Below, in pieces: positions 34,608 to 45,100 of a DNA stretch of 64,000 nucleotides (the first letter of the stretch is position 1; every line of letters begins with the position of its first letter). The position numbers and the translations under genes are program-made. Under the pieces are notes generated by a model. It saw only the letters and a list, made by a program, of their open reading frames with translations. It was not told the DNA's origin and made no database searches. This DNA comes from Chlorocebus sabaeus (Eukaryota; Chordata; Mammalia; Primates; Cercopithecidae): positions 64,523,702 through 64,587,701 of the forward strand of contig NC_132927.1 in assembly GCF_047675955.1 (NCBI RefSeq). Reading direction: 5' to 3'.

Positions 34608-34836
34608 TGCTTCTCAACCTATTAGCATGTTGAACTGGATAATTCTTTGTGGGAGGGGGGTCTATGCTGTGCACTGTAGGGTGTCTAGCAGCAACCCTGG
34701 CCTCTACCCACTAGATGTCTATAGCACCTCCCCAGCTCTAACAACCAAAAATGTCTCCAGACATTGCCAAATGCCCCCTAGAGGCAAACATCCCCTCCCC
34801 AGTGGCCCCACCCCAGCCCATTAAGAACCACTGCTT
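34608..34836 (-). mobile_element. MER5A (hAT-Charlie)
   Basis: Starts TGCTTCTCAACC and ends AAGAACCACTGCT, the MER5A terminal pattern, with 'AAATGTCTCCAGACATTGCC' inside. Non-autonomous DNA transposon, extinct. Confidence 0.9.
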
Positions 34837-34894
34837 GAAACTCTGAGCTCCCTGAATAATACTAAGAACAGTAGCAGCAATAGAAGCAGCAGTA

Positions 34895-35052
34895 ATAATC
34901 CTTTTGTGAGCACTTACCATGTGCCAAGCACAGTTCAAAGCCTTTCTCATGAATTACTGCATTTAATCCTCTCAACACCCTGAGGCCACATTCTATATTC
35001 TATTGTGAAGAAACAAGAGAAATAAGAGGTGAGTAACTTGCTCAAGGTGTGT
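34895..35052 (-). mobile_element. MIR truncated by Alu
   Basis: 'GTGAGCACTTACCATGTGCC' to 'GAGTAACTTGCTCAAGGT', a reverse MIR that stops at the Alu starting 35056. Confidence 0.8.
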
Positions 35053-35055
35053 CTT

Positions 35056-35359
35056 CTTTTTTTTTTTTTTCTTTTTTTCTGAGACAGAGTCTCACTCTGT
35101 TGCTGAGGCTGGAGTGCAATGGTGCGATCTCAGTTCATTGTAACCTCCGCCTCCCAGGTTCAAGTGATTCTTCTGCCTCAACCTCCTGAGTAGCTAGGAT
35201 TACAGGCACCTGCCACCACGCCTGGCTAATTTTTGTATTTTTAGTAGAGACAGGGTTTCACTGTGTTGGTCAGGCTGGTCTCAAACTCCTGACCTCGTGA
35301 TCTGCTCACCTCGGCCTCGCACAGTGGTGGGATTACAGGCTTGAGCCACTGCACCCAGC
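35056..35359 (-). mobile_element. Alu (S-type)
   Basis: Full-length reverse Alu, T-tract 35056-35078 with one C, ending GCCACTGCACCCAGC. It is inserted in a MIR. Confidence 0.94.
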
Positions 35360-36240
35360 TGTATCTTTTTCTTTCTCTCCCCAACACCTGGCATGTTACC
35401 TGATACAGCAGGAGTTCAGCAGCAATTCTGAGAACAAGTGAATGGATGGATAGGTGAATGAATGACTAAATGAATGGATGAGAATGTCCCCTTCATAACA
35501 GCAACCCATCTTTCTTCACCTTTAGGGACAGTGGCCCACCACTCTCCTGTGGAGTCCGACAGTGCCCCATAAAGTGGTCTTACTTGTCAGAAAATCCCTC
35601 CCCACTATGACTCTAAGAGCTACGGCTCTTCTAGGCTATACAGGCATTTTGAGGGCATCGTGCTGTTCTGGGTACTCTATTTTGGTTATTAGTAATATGA
35701 AGTACACATTCCAGCTTGGCTTTATGAGGGGTTCACTCAATCCAGCCAAGAGACATGACAAAATAAATACTTTCCATCTACTTTCTACCCACTGGTCACT
35801 CCTTTCAGACTTGGGTGAGATACAATAGTACTTACTATCTTTCCAGCTTAAAACACAGCACACTGAAAACCCTTCTAGATGTGAAGACAGACTATTTTTA
35901 AACACTGTGTTTCTTGTGATCACTATTTACAGTGCTGCTCAGAGGCATAAAGTGTGAGAAAGCTCCCTGGTCTGTAAGAGTGGACACTTTCATCCTTGTG
36001 AAGGTATCAGTGAACTGAAGGGCAAAACGTAATGATTTGGTGCAATGATTTGACACAGATTCCGCAGTTAAACCTGCTTAACTTATATTGTGAGAAAAAC
36101 TAGATAAACACAAGGATGAGTCTTTAAGTCATAATAGATGGAAATCTAAAAGCATCCCAGGTCCAGGACTGATGCTCAATGTGTATAGGGAGAAGAAACA
36201 GAAATGATTCCTGTTAGGCAGCCAGGAACTCTAATGATTT

Positions 36241-36530
36241 ATTTATTGAGACAAGGTCTCACTCTGTTTCCCAGGCTGGAGTACCATGGCACAATCATGG
36301 CTTACTGCAGCCTCGACTTGCTGGGCTCAGGTGATCCTCCCACCTCAGCCTCCCAAGTAGCTGGGACTACAGGCATGTGCAACCACACCCATCTAATTTT
36401 TGTACTTTTTTGTACAAAACGGTTTTGCCACATTGTCCAGGCTGGCCTCAAACTCCTGGACTCAAGCAATCCATCCGCCTTGGCCTCCCAAACTGCTGGG
36501 ATTACCAGCATGAGCCACCACACCTGGCCA
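36241..36530 (-). mobile_element. Alu (J-type)
   Basis: Reverse Alu with a TTTATTTATTG tail and target duplications TCTAATGATT (36230-36239) and TCTAATGCTT (36531-36540). Confidence 0.93.
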
Positions 36531-36567
36531 TCTAATGCTTTTTGACTACTAAAATTCTGGAAAGTGT

Positions 36568-37253
36568 TGGATATGGTTTGGATTTATGTCCCTGCCCTAA
36601 TTTCATGTTGAATTGTAATCCCCAATGTTGGAGGAGGGGCATGGTGGGGGCAGATTTCCCCCTTGCTGTTCTTGTGATTGTGAGTTAGTTCTCATGAGAT
36701 CTGTTTGTTTGGTTTTTTGTTTTTGTTTTTGTTTTGAGACAGAGTCATGCTCTGTCGCCTAGGCTGAAGTGCAGTGGTGTGATCTCGGCTCACTGCAACC
36801 TCCGCCTCCAGGGTTCAAGAGATTCTCCTGCCTCAGCCTCCCTAGTAGCTGGGACCACAGGCGCACACCACCACGCCTGGCTAATTTTTGTATTTTTAGA
36901 AGAGATGAGGTTTCACCATGTTGGCCAGGCTTGTCTTGAACTCCTGACCTCAGGTGATCCGGCCACCTTGGCCTCCCAAAGTGCTGGGATTACAGGTGTG
37001 AGTCACTGCTCCAGGCCAAGATACGGGTGTTTAAAAGTGGGTAGCATCCCTCCCTTTACTCTCTCTTCCTCCTGCTCCAGCCATATAGGACATGCCCGCT
37101 TCCCCTTCTTCTTCTGCCATGATTTTAAGTTTCCTGAAGCTTCCCAAGCCATGCTTCCTATACAGCCTGTGGAACTGTGCATCAATTAAACCTCTTTTCT
37201 TTATAAATTGCTCAGTCTCAGGTGGTTCTTTATAGTGAGAATGGACTAATACA
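36568..37253 (+). mobile_element. MST-type MaLR solo LTR split by an Alu
   Basis: Starts TGGATATGGTTTGGATTTAT and ends GAATGGACTAATACA, with 'CTGTGGAACTGTGCATCAAT' near the end, the MST/THE1 LTR layout. An Alu occupies 36704-37018. Non-coding solo LTR; the older MST subfamily is inferred from divergence. Confidence 0.88.
36704..37018 (-). mobile_element. Alu inside the MST LTR
   Basis: Full reverse Alu with a (TTTTG)n tail. Its target duplication is AGATCTG (36697-36703) versus AGATACG (37019-37025), both part of the LTR. Confidence 0.93.
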
Positions 37254-37319
37254 GCATTCAACATAAAGCACATGTTTAAAAGAGACTGGAGCCTATTTAA
37301 ACCAAGACCTCCTTAAAGG

Positions 37320-37540
37320 GCCTGTAGACTATTTAGATGAGAGAGTGTACAGTCAGTCCCACCTTGCTTTGACTGCCAGCTCTACCACTTTGGTGGTTGG
37401 AAAGTTCCTCTTTAAGGAAACTGATGTCTCCTCCCCTGTAAAATGGGAATCATGATATAAACTTAGAGCGTTGTTGATGAAATTAAATGAGACAATGGGT
37501 ATATGATGCCCAGCTCATAACAGGTGCCTAATAAAAAGTC
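37320..37540 (+). mobile_element. MIR
   Basis: 'CTCCCCTGTAAAATGGGAAT', 'GTTGATGAAATTAAATGAGA', then 'CATAACAGGTGCCTAATA'. Confidence 0.75.
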
Positions 37541-37569
37541 GCTTTTTAAATTGTTATAAAATTATCTTA

Positions 37570-37630
37570 AATGCACACACATGTGTGTATGTGCAAACAC
37601 ATTCACACAAACACACACATGCACACACCT
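37570..37630. repeat. Degenerate (CA)n microsatellite
   Basis: Interrupted alternation of CACACA, TGTGTG and ACACAA blocks. Confidence 0.85.
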
Positions 37631-38168
37631 ATCTCATTTCACAGAGAAATCTTTGAGGTCAAAACAGGGCACAGGTCTTAATGGCAGCATCAGAATTAGG
37701 ACCTCCACGCTCCCCGACCCTGTCTTTCATTCAGGTCTCTGAGCTCACTCATAAAGAAGAGGGTTAAAGAATGGGAAATACAGAAATGTTGAACTAATCA
37801 ACAAATGCATGAATAAGCTCACATAGGTTGTGACATCACCAGTGTTCTACAATTTACTTTGATATCTTGCTCTAAAAACATTTATCTATTGGGCAACAAT
37901 TAGAGGCAAAGCAAAGCATAGGTCACACGTGGAGGTAAAGATAAGACAATGCATTCCTTTTCTTCAAGATCTTACTGCCTAAAGAAGGCAAATTCAAGCA
38001 CGATACTAGATTCACTTCAGATCACCTATCAGGTTATTATTACATGTCTTACAACTACTTAAAAAGGATCCTACCCCATATCACAACAATGTGTATAAGT
38101 GTAATTATACTCCTACTTAAAACTACTCCAGAATTGTTTCTTCCATTCTCTATAGCATGCTAGGCTTT

Positions 38169-38229
38169 AAATCTGGCACTGATTAGTACAAAAATCTCAT
38201 CACCGCAAATGTGGTAGCATTTTCCCATG
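38169..38229. repeat. 61-bp dispersed repeat, second copy
   Basis: Aligns without gaps to 34148-34208 at 52 of 61 positions, including 20 identical bases at the start and 15 at the end. Confidence 0.9.
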
Positions 38230-38242
38230 AAAGAAAAAAAGG

Positions 38243-38553
38243 GATGGGCGTGGTGACTCACACCTGTAATCCCAGCATTTTAGGAGGCCAAGGCAGGCAG
38301 ATCACTTGAGCCTAGGAATTCAAGACCAGCCTGGGCAACATAGTAAAATCCTGTCTCTACACACAAAATAAAAAATTAGCCAGGCGTGGTGGCACATGCC
38401 TGTAGTCCCAGCTACTTGGGAGACTGAGGTGGAAGGATCAGTTGAGACCTCGATCAGGAAGTTGAACCTGCAATGGGCCAAGATCACACCACTGCACTCC
38501 AGCGTAAGTGACAGAATGAGACCCTGTCTCAAAAAAGAAAAAGAAAACAAAAG
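38243..38553 (+). mobile_element. Alu
   Basis: Full Alu starting GATGGGCGTGGTGACTCAC, with an A-rich mixed tail (AAAAAAGAAAAAGAAAAC). An extra 'GAGACCTCGATCAGGAAGTT' variant lies in the second monomer. Confidence 0.92.
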
Positions 38554-39970
38554 ACAAAGCCATTTGGAGAACTGACTCCCTACGAAACAATTCTATGAAA
38601 TGCTGCCCTTGGATTTTTAACATTTTATTTTTTTGAGAAGAATTATAGGGCATAGTTATGAAATCATATTTACTCCCAGGAAGGGAAGAATTTGTATTTC
38701 TACTTATTAAGAATCAAGTCATTATTAAAACTAACTGACAAGAATATGATTGCTATGAAGGTGCTAGATCATAAGTAGCATCAGAATTCCCCTACTCTGT
38801 CGGTATGGTAGGAAATAAATAAATACTAAAACAGCGCAGACTGGTGAATCCAACACTATCTTGGATTGTTGTAGCCACTAGAATTTAATGTGCATCATCC
38901 CAGAGCCAGAAGGAATGGTAAAAACTGTCTTTTCCATCCCTCCACCTTCCAAACTTTAGAGCCCCCAGACAGATGAGACTCTCCCTCACCTCCATAAATG
39001 TCACTGCCTTCCACCAAAACCCACTCTTTGTAGTTCAGCAGGGTGTCTGGGATAGAAAGTGGAACTTCAGCCTCAGAGGCAGCCTTCCTCCTTCACGTCC
39101 AAGGTGAAGCCCTCCAACAGGGCTCTCCACCATTTCCCTTTCTTCCTCATAGGAACTGCTTTTCTCTCTGGCTTCCCGGACTTCTCAACCGTCCTGATCC
39201 AGTCCCTCGCACCGCAGCCCTGTAGATGACTCTCTGGCTTTCCTATAGCTCCTCACTGCCACAGGCCACCCCTGCAAAGCCCATACCCGTTGCCCAGAAG
39301 TGTTGCCTTGCTTCTTTAGGCTGCAGTTCAAGTTCTCTGCTTCCATTTTCCTATGAATCTTTTTTCCTTAATATCCAGGGTATGTAAAGGCCTTAGTACA
39401 GTGCCTGATACACAGTAAGTATTCAAAAACAGCAAACCTGATGATTACTACTACTGTGATCCATATTATTTCATCCCCATAAATCCACTATAACAGCTGT
39501 CTCAGGCCACTGACAGCCTCTTCACCCACACACCTGGTGGCCTCTTCTCTACCTCATCTTCATGGACCTTGGACAGGTTCATATATCCCTGCTTATTCTA
39601 AATCTGCATATTTAAAATTCTTTCCTTCTTTGGGTTCTATCCCAGCATTCCACAGAGAGTTCAGAACCAAGGAATTAATCAGCACACACAGGTGGACTTG
39701 AACTTGAAAATCCAGAGTCCATTGCCCTGCTGCCGCCTCTGACCACTCATCCAAGACAAGATGCAGAACACAGACCCTCCTTCCCCCACACTGTCACATG
39801 CCTCACTATCGCTTCTTGGAGGTCTCAGATCACATGTCACCTCCCCGGAGAGAACTTCCATGACCACCAGGAGCCTCTCAACTGAAAGCAAGACTAGAGA
39901 CCCAGAAGATAAAACCAACACTGCCATCCACCCCACCAGTTGGTCTAAGGTCGACTCACCCCCTGCTCAC

Positions 39971-40320
39971 CTGGATCAATGTCTCCAGCTCCTGGGGACT
40001 CACACAGACATGATCCCGCAGGAATTCTGCCTTCTCCAAGGCAATGGTATTCTTCTGGCTGCTCTCAAAGGGCTGCTCCAATGCCCGGAAGACAAGACCA
40101 CCAGTGACGAGGTAGACCACCACAACCACAAAGATGGCAACCACTGTCTTCCACTTCATGACGGTCTGCAAGCCCCCCTGGGAGGTGCCTTCCATCCTGG
40201 CTACCACTGTGGCTCGGGAGGAAATGGACAGGCGCGGAGTTGGAGTTGGAGCCGGAGCCGGGGGTTGCCCGTTAGTGGCACTCTTGGGCTGGCACACCGG
40301 TGCTGCTGCGGGAACAGCCA
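39971..40320 (-). CDS. KCNK10: KCNK10 (TREK-2) coding exon 2: N-terminus, M1, start of cap
   Basis: Minus-strand exon of the TREK-2 two-pore-domain potassium channel, a plasma-membrane leak channel opened by stretch, heat, lipids and acid pH. It reads from VAVPAAAPVCQ through a proline-rich stretch (PPAPAPTPTPR), RMEGTSQGG and the basic VMKWK into a hydrophobic M1 (VVAIFVVVVVYLVTGGLVF), then the cap helix ending ELETLIQ. The cysteine in DHVCVS is, from family knowledge, the inter-subunit cap disulfide residue. The acceptor is CTCAG at 40321-40325 after a pyrimidine tract; the donor is GTGAGC at 39965-39970. Length 350 bp: two bases completing a valine codon, then 116 codons, ending in phase 0. 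The exon carries two internal methionines, at 40193-40195 and 40157-40159. It is the first coding exon shared by the known isoforms; none of the alternative first exons was recognised here. The protein matches mammalian TREK-2 as I remember it. Confidence 0.96.
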
Positions 40321-41664
40321 CTGAGGAGTCAGGGTGGGGGATAAAGAAGAAGAGAGTTTGTTTATAAACAAATACAAAACGTGTCAGAAACAAAGCACCG
40401 ATGTCTTCTTTGAGCCAGCTTTCAAATGTGAGGATGAAACACTGGGTCACTAAGCCTGCGGTTAGGAAATGTGATCAATTGCTAGGTACCCATTTGAGTT
40501 CTAAAAGATAAGCACCAGAGGTCCCAGTTAAAAAAAAAAAAAAAAGTATAAACTGAGTTTGAAATGCTTACATTTTTCTACAAGGGTCCAAATTGAAAGC
40601 TGTCTCTCTGTCATTTGTAATTCACCTCCTCCCTTAGCTTCCTTGTTGAAACAATGTGTAAGAAACACAACAAATCACCAGATTTAAAAACAAACATGTT
40701 GTTGAACTTGGAGAGGAAGTAAATAGGAGAGGGCTACCCAACTACTCTATCTAAGTACCAAGGGGTGATGATACCAAGAGCAGAGAAGAGATGAACGTCT
40801 AGAGACTTAAAAAGTCCTCTCGTCACAAAACAAAGGAAAAAAGGATGAGCTTGTTATATCTTAATAGAAGATGTGACTTAGGCATAATCACTCCTGATCT
40901 ACTAGTAATAGAATTTTTCTTCTATTGTTTTCCAATAAGATGTCATTGGAAAGAAAATGTTTCCTGGTTTTTGAAGCACATAGAATTCTCTAAGGTCCCT
41001 GTTCTCGGCAGGGTAATTTCATTACTTTGGAAATAAATAGGGTCAGCTGGAGGCTTTTCTGCGATGGCAGGAAGTTTGGGGTTGTGACGCACACGCAATG
41101 CTATCAGACGTCACAGAAATGCCTTATGCAACAATGAATGGCCATCGTACTTCAGTGTTTTTCTCCCTTTATTATTCCACTTCTTACTATAGTCTCTGTC
41201 ATGGTGCAGGCTGGCTGTTGTGTAAAGAAAGTATTAGGAGATGATAAACCTAATTACCTAAGTGGGGTAAACAGTCCCACTCCAGCGGGGAGTTGAACTG
41301 ATCAATCACTGTTGGAAAAGTCAAAAAGCAGGCCATGTTACTCCCTGTTCAAACCACCTGACTGTACGGGTGGTGGCTTAGAAGAATCTAAGTTTGTAAA
41401 CATCTGCCTCTCCTCCTAGGCCCTCGGAATCAGTTTCTCTCTTTGGAAACCGAGCTGAATGTCAGTCTTTTATGGCATATTATCCAATCCAATAAAATCA
41501 CTCCATGTTAAATTTCCCTCAGATTTACGCAAACGCAAAATTGTCTGGAATCTTGATTGAAAGAGCTATACATTAGAATCAACAACCTGGGCATTATGTT
41601 CTTGCTAACCTTTCCCTAAAGATGCTGCATTCACTTTCCCCCTTGCTCCTGTTGATGCCGAAAA

Positions 41665-41925
41665 GGTGAGCCTTGCCTTGGGTGGCTTTCTTTTACCACT
41701 GCCCACATCTCCCATTCATTCTGCCTCCTCACTGTATTTCATCCCTTGGGCCTTCCCCCACCCGTGGCCAGCAGCCTCATCCTGCCCACCGTCACATCTT
41801 GCCTGGACCAGCCCAGCAGCCTCCCAAGGGGCCTCCCTGCTTCCATGTGTATCTCGTTTCTGACCCAGAAATCTCAGATTAAATATCACTTCCGGGAGCA
41901 CCTTCTCTCTTCCTGCCTTGGAGGC
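41665..41925 (+). mobile_element. L2-like fossil
   Basis: C-rich stretch with 'CCTTGGGCCTTCCCCCACC' and 'GATTAAATATCACTTCCGGG', the L2 3' layout. Confidence 0.5.
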
Positions 41926-41928
41926 AGG

Positions 41929-42384
41929 TAGAATAATGGCCTACAAAGAGGTCCACATCCTAATCCCCAAGACATAGATGGATGTTATCTTACATGGCAA
42001 AAGGGACTTTGCAGATGTGATTAAGAATGTTGAGATGGGGGATGACCTTGGATTACATGGTTAGGCTCAATATAATGACAAGAGTTCTTATAAGAAGGAA
42101 GCAGGAGGACACGAGAGAGAGGGGATATGAGGACAGAAGCACAGGTTGGAGTGACGCAGCCTTGAGTCCAGAAATGTGGTCCTTCTAGAAGCTGGAAAAG
42201 GCAAGGGAAGGATCCTCCCCTAGAGCCTCCTGAAGGAACCTGTACTGCTTACCCTTTGATTTTGGCCAAGTGAGGCTGATTTTGAACTTCTGACTTCCAG
42301 AACCATACAATCATAAATTAGTGTTGCTTTAAGCCACTATATGTGTGGCAATTTGCTATGGAAGCCCCAGGAAACTAATCTGCC
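41929..42384 (+). mobile_element. MLT1-type MaLR LTR
   Basis: Starts GTAGAATAATGGCCTACAAA and runs through 'CATGGCAAAAGGGACTTTGC' and 'AGATGTGATTAAGAATGTTG' to GGAAACTAATCTG, the MLT1C/D pattern. Solo, non-coding. Confidence 0.85.
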
Positions 42385-42404
42385 CTCCATTAGTTCAGGT
42401 GTCC

Positions 42405-42766
42405 TGATATGGTTTGGCTGTGTCCCCACCCAAATCTCACCTTAAATTGTATTCCCATAATCCCTACAAGTTGGGGGAGTGACCCAGTGGGAGGTAATTG
42501 AAGCATGGGGGTGGGCTTTTCCCTGTGCTGTTCTCATGATAGTGAATAAGTCTCATAAGATCTGATGGTTTTATAAAGGTGAGTTCCCTTGCACATGCTC
42601 TCTTGCCTGCTGCCATGTAAGATGTGACTTTGCTCCTCATTTACCCTCCACCATGATTGTGAGGCTTCCCCAGCCATATGAACTGTGAGTCCATTAAACC
42701 TCTTTCCTTTATAAATTACCCAGTCTTGGGTATGTCTTTATCATCAGCAGGAGAACACACTAATAC
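42405..42766 (+). mobile_element. THE1 solo LTR
   Basis: Starts TGATATGGTTTGGCTGTGTC, carries 'TTTTATAAAGGTGAGTTCC' and 'GTGAGTCCATTAAACCTC' (poly-A signal region), and ends ACACACTAATAC. About 360 bp, usual THE1 size, adjacent to the MLT1 LTR. Confidence 0.93.
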
Positions 42767-42839
42767 TTCTCCCTTGCCCAGCACTCACTGTGCTGTGCTG
42801 CTAATAGAGCCTGCACCCTTGTCCAGCACTCCCATTAGA

Positions 42840-43270
42840 CAGAAAGCTCCATGAGGGCAGGCACCCTGTCTACCCCTCACCTCTACATCCCTAGTGTTTT
42901 GCACAGTGCCTGGCACATGGTGCGTAGACAATCAATGATGGTGGAATAAGTGAATGAAGGGTGGAAGGAATGCTGGCACATCCAAACCACACAGACAATG
43001 TGGATGAGCTGCATCAAATGGCAAACAGTTTGGCACTCCAGCAATACTGAAAGCAAGTCCTCAAACACAGCAGTGCTCCGTTCACACCTCCACACCTTTG
43101 CAGGTGTTGTCCTCTCAGCCAGTTACCCCTTTCCCACCCTCATCTGCCTGGAAAACTCCCATCCTCTTCAGTCTCAGCCAAAAGCCACCTCCTCTATGAA
43201 GTCGTCGTGGGCTCTTCCAGGCAGGCTCAGCGTGCCGGTCTTCCCCACTAGCCTACCGGCTTCTTGGAGT
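42840..43270 (+). mobile_element. L2-like fossil, broken
   Basis: 42845-42960 is an L2-type tail (AGCTCCATGAGGGCAGGC, CAGTGCCTGGCACATGGT). 43100-43265 has the L2 pattern 'CATCTGCCTGGAAAACTCCC'. Order and orientation are not fully clear. Confidence 0.5.
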
Positions 43271-43281
43271 CAGAAAGTTCA

Positions 43282-43287
<6 letters not shown>

Positions 43288-43333
<46 letters not shown>

Positions 43334-43614
43334 AGACGGAGTCTTGCTCTGTGCCCAGGCTGGGGTGCAGTGGCCAGATCTCAGCTCACTGCAAGCTCCG
43401 CCTCCCGGGTTTACGCCATTCTCCTGCCTCAGCCTCCCGAGTAGCTGGGACTACAGATGCCCGCCACCTCGCCCGGCTAGTTTTTTGTATTTTTTTAGTA
43501 GAGATGGGGTTTCACCGTGTTAGCCAGGATGGTCTCGATCTCCTGACCTCGTGATCCACCCATCTCGGCCTCCCAAAGTACTGGGATTACAGGCTTGAGC
43601 CACCGCGCCCGGCC
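43288..43614 (-). mobile_element. Young AluY, Old World monkey type
   Basis: Full-length reverse Alu with a 49-base T tract (43284-43332) and a perfect 16-bp target duplication AGAAAGTTCATCTTTT (43272-43287 and 43615-43630). Variants such as GTGGCCAGATCTCAGC, GGGTTTACGCC, CACCTCGCCCGGCTAG and GGCTTGAGCCACCGCG are ones I associate with cercopithecid AluY subfamilies. Confidence 0.93.
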
Positions 43615-43761
43615 AGAAAGTTCATCTTTTAATCATTGGATCTCAGTTTCTTGGCATAGTGCCTGGCATAGAGCAAATGTTGTTTTCTGGTGGTGGTGAT
43701 AATTCCTTCACACAAAAGCCCCATCGGAATCACCAGCACTCTCAAAAACAAACATTTATGC

Positions 43762-44075
43762 TGCCGGAGGTGGTGGCTCACGCCTGTAATCCCAGCACTT
43801 TGGAAGGCCGAGGCAGGCGGATCATGAGGTCAGGAGATCAAGACCATCCTGGCTAACATGGTGAAACCCTGTTTCTACTAAAAATACAAAAAATTAGCTG
43901 GGCGTGGTGGCAGGCGCCTATAGTCCCAGCTACTCGGAAGCTGAGGCAGGAGAATGGCGTGAACCTGGGAGGCGGAGCTTGCAGTGAGCTGAGGTCACGC
44001 CACTGCACTCCAGCCTGGGCGACAGAGTAAGATTCCGTCTCAAAAACAAACAAACAAACAAATAAATAAATAAAT
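43762..44075 (+). mobile_element. AluY
   Basis: Forward AluY (AGGTCAGGAGATCAAGACCATC, GAATGGCGTGAACC, GGAGCTTGCAGTGAGC) with an (AAAC)n(AAAT)n tail. Likely target duplications ACATTTATGCTG and ACATTTATTTAATGCTG. Confidence 0.93.
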
Positions 44076-44454
44076 ACATTTATTTAATGCTGAATGGGCA
44101 CAAAGGGGTGTGGTATGGTTGGGATAAGGCACAGTTCCTCCCAGCCTCAGGGGCTTGCCAGTCAGCTTAAGGAATGTGCTCCACAGCACCAGGTAACCAA
44201 CATTAGCTGAAAGCTTCATCAGCCGATATGCAATGGCATAAGCATGGAGGTGAGTGGAGGCTGGTCGTCTCCACTGGCCTGCATCATGGATGCTTCCCAA
44301 GCTTCTAGCATCCCTGAAGCTGGGCAGAATTGGGCTTGAGAAAGGTCTCTTCAGGCCAGGTCCTGGTGCCAGTTTGCTAAAAGACTGTCCATGAGGGCAG
44401 AGTTTGAACAGAATCCACCCATTCTTGAGCTTCCAAAGCATCAGAGCAAAAACC

Positions 44455-44570
44455 AGAGTTCTAGTCCCAAACTCATCAGTGACTGCATGACCTCGAAACT
44501 GTCACTTAGTTTCTCTGTTTGCTTACTGTGAGATGTGAATAATAGCAACCACCTTTTTTTCTAAATGTCC
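44455..44570 (+). mobile_element. MIR fossil
   Basis: 'CATGACCTCGAAACTGTCAC', then 'TAGTTTCTCTGTTTGCTTAC'. Confidence 0.6.
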
Positions 44571-44779
44571 ACAGGGTTCTCAGGAACAGCAAATGAGCAG
44601 CCCTGGTCTACTGGCTGGAGTATATTTGTAGATGTCAGGAGTACAGGCAGAGATCTCAGAATATTACAAAACCTTTTGTGCATTTCACTAAGGATCGAGT
44701 TGGTTGTTTTGGCAAAGAAGACTGCACATCTCAATGGCTAGAAACGGATCTGGATTGTGCTTAAGTTGGATACATTTTT

Positions 44780-44787
44780 TTCTTTTC

Positions 44788-44818
<31 letters not shown>

Positions 44819-45100
44819 GATGGAGTCTTGCTCTGTCACCCAAGCTGGAGTGCAGTAGTGGCATGATCTCGGCTTATTGCAACCTCCACCTCCCAGGTTC
44901 AAGCTACTCTCATGCCTCAGCCTCTCAAGTAGCTGGGACTACAGGCATGCACCACCATGCCCAGCTGATTTTTGTATTTTTAGTAGAGATGGGGTTTCAC
45001 CATGCTGGCCAGGCTGATCTTGAACTCCTGACCTCAAGTGATCTGCCTGCCTCAGCTCCCAAAGTGCTGGGATTACAGATGTGAGCCACTGCACCCAGCC
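44780..45100 (-). mobile_element. Alu (S-type)
   Basis: Reverse Alu with a long T/C tract (44775-44817) and target duplication AAGTTGGATACATTTTT (44763-44779) versus AAGTTGGATAAATTTTT (from 45101). Confidence 0.95.

Larger units (their letters stand above)
17432..39970 (-). other. KCNK10: KCNK10 intron between exons 3 and 2
   Basis: A 22.5-kb intron between donor GTGAGC (39965-39970) and acceptor TTTGCAG (17432-17438). About 18100-18850, 19100-19790, 20020-22860 and 23040-24620 show no feature I can name beyond short AT-rich tracts. From 24.6 kb on it is dense in Alus, MIR/L2 fossils, an L1 tail and LTR pieces. About 38560-39960 has no named repeat apart from short L2-like sequence. Confidence 0.9.

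Noticed and set aside
36734..37189. 151-codon frame reading SPRLKCSGVISAHCNL-type protein
   Set aside because: Classic translation of a reverse Alu followed by LTR sequence; the same applies to similar frames at 1110, 36204, 43264, 44704, 53021 and 62466.
40200..40320. GC-rich segment considered as a CpG island or promoter
   Set aside because: The GC comes from the proline/alanine coding sequence of exon 2 and does not extend into the flanks.
39761..40324. 187-codon plus-strand frame across KCNK10 exon 2
   Set aside because: It is the antisense shadow of the exon. The minus-strand reading is a clear TREK-2 exon with proper splice sites.
42950..43444. 164-codon plus-strand frame
   Set aside because: Joins L2-like sequence to the T tract (a phenylalanine run) and body of an Alu; chance fusion.
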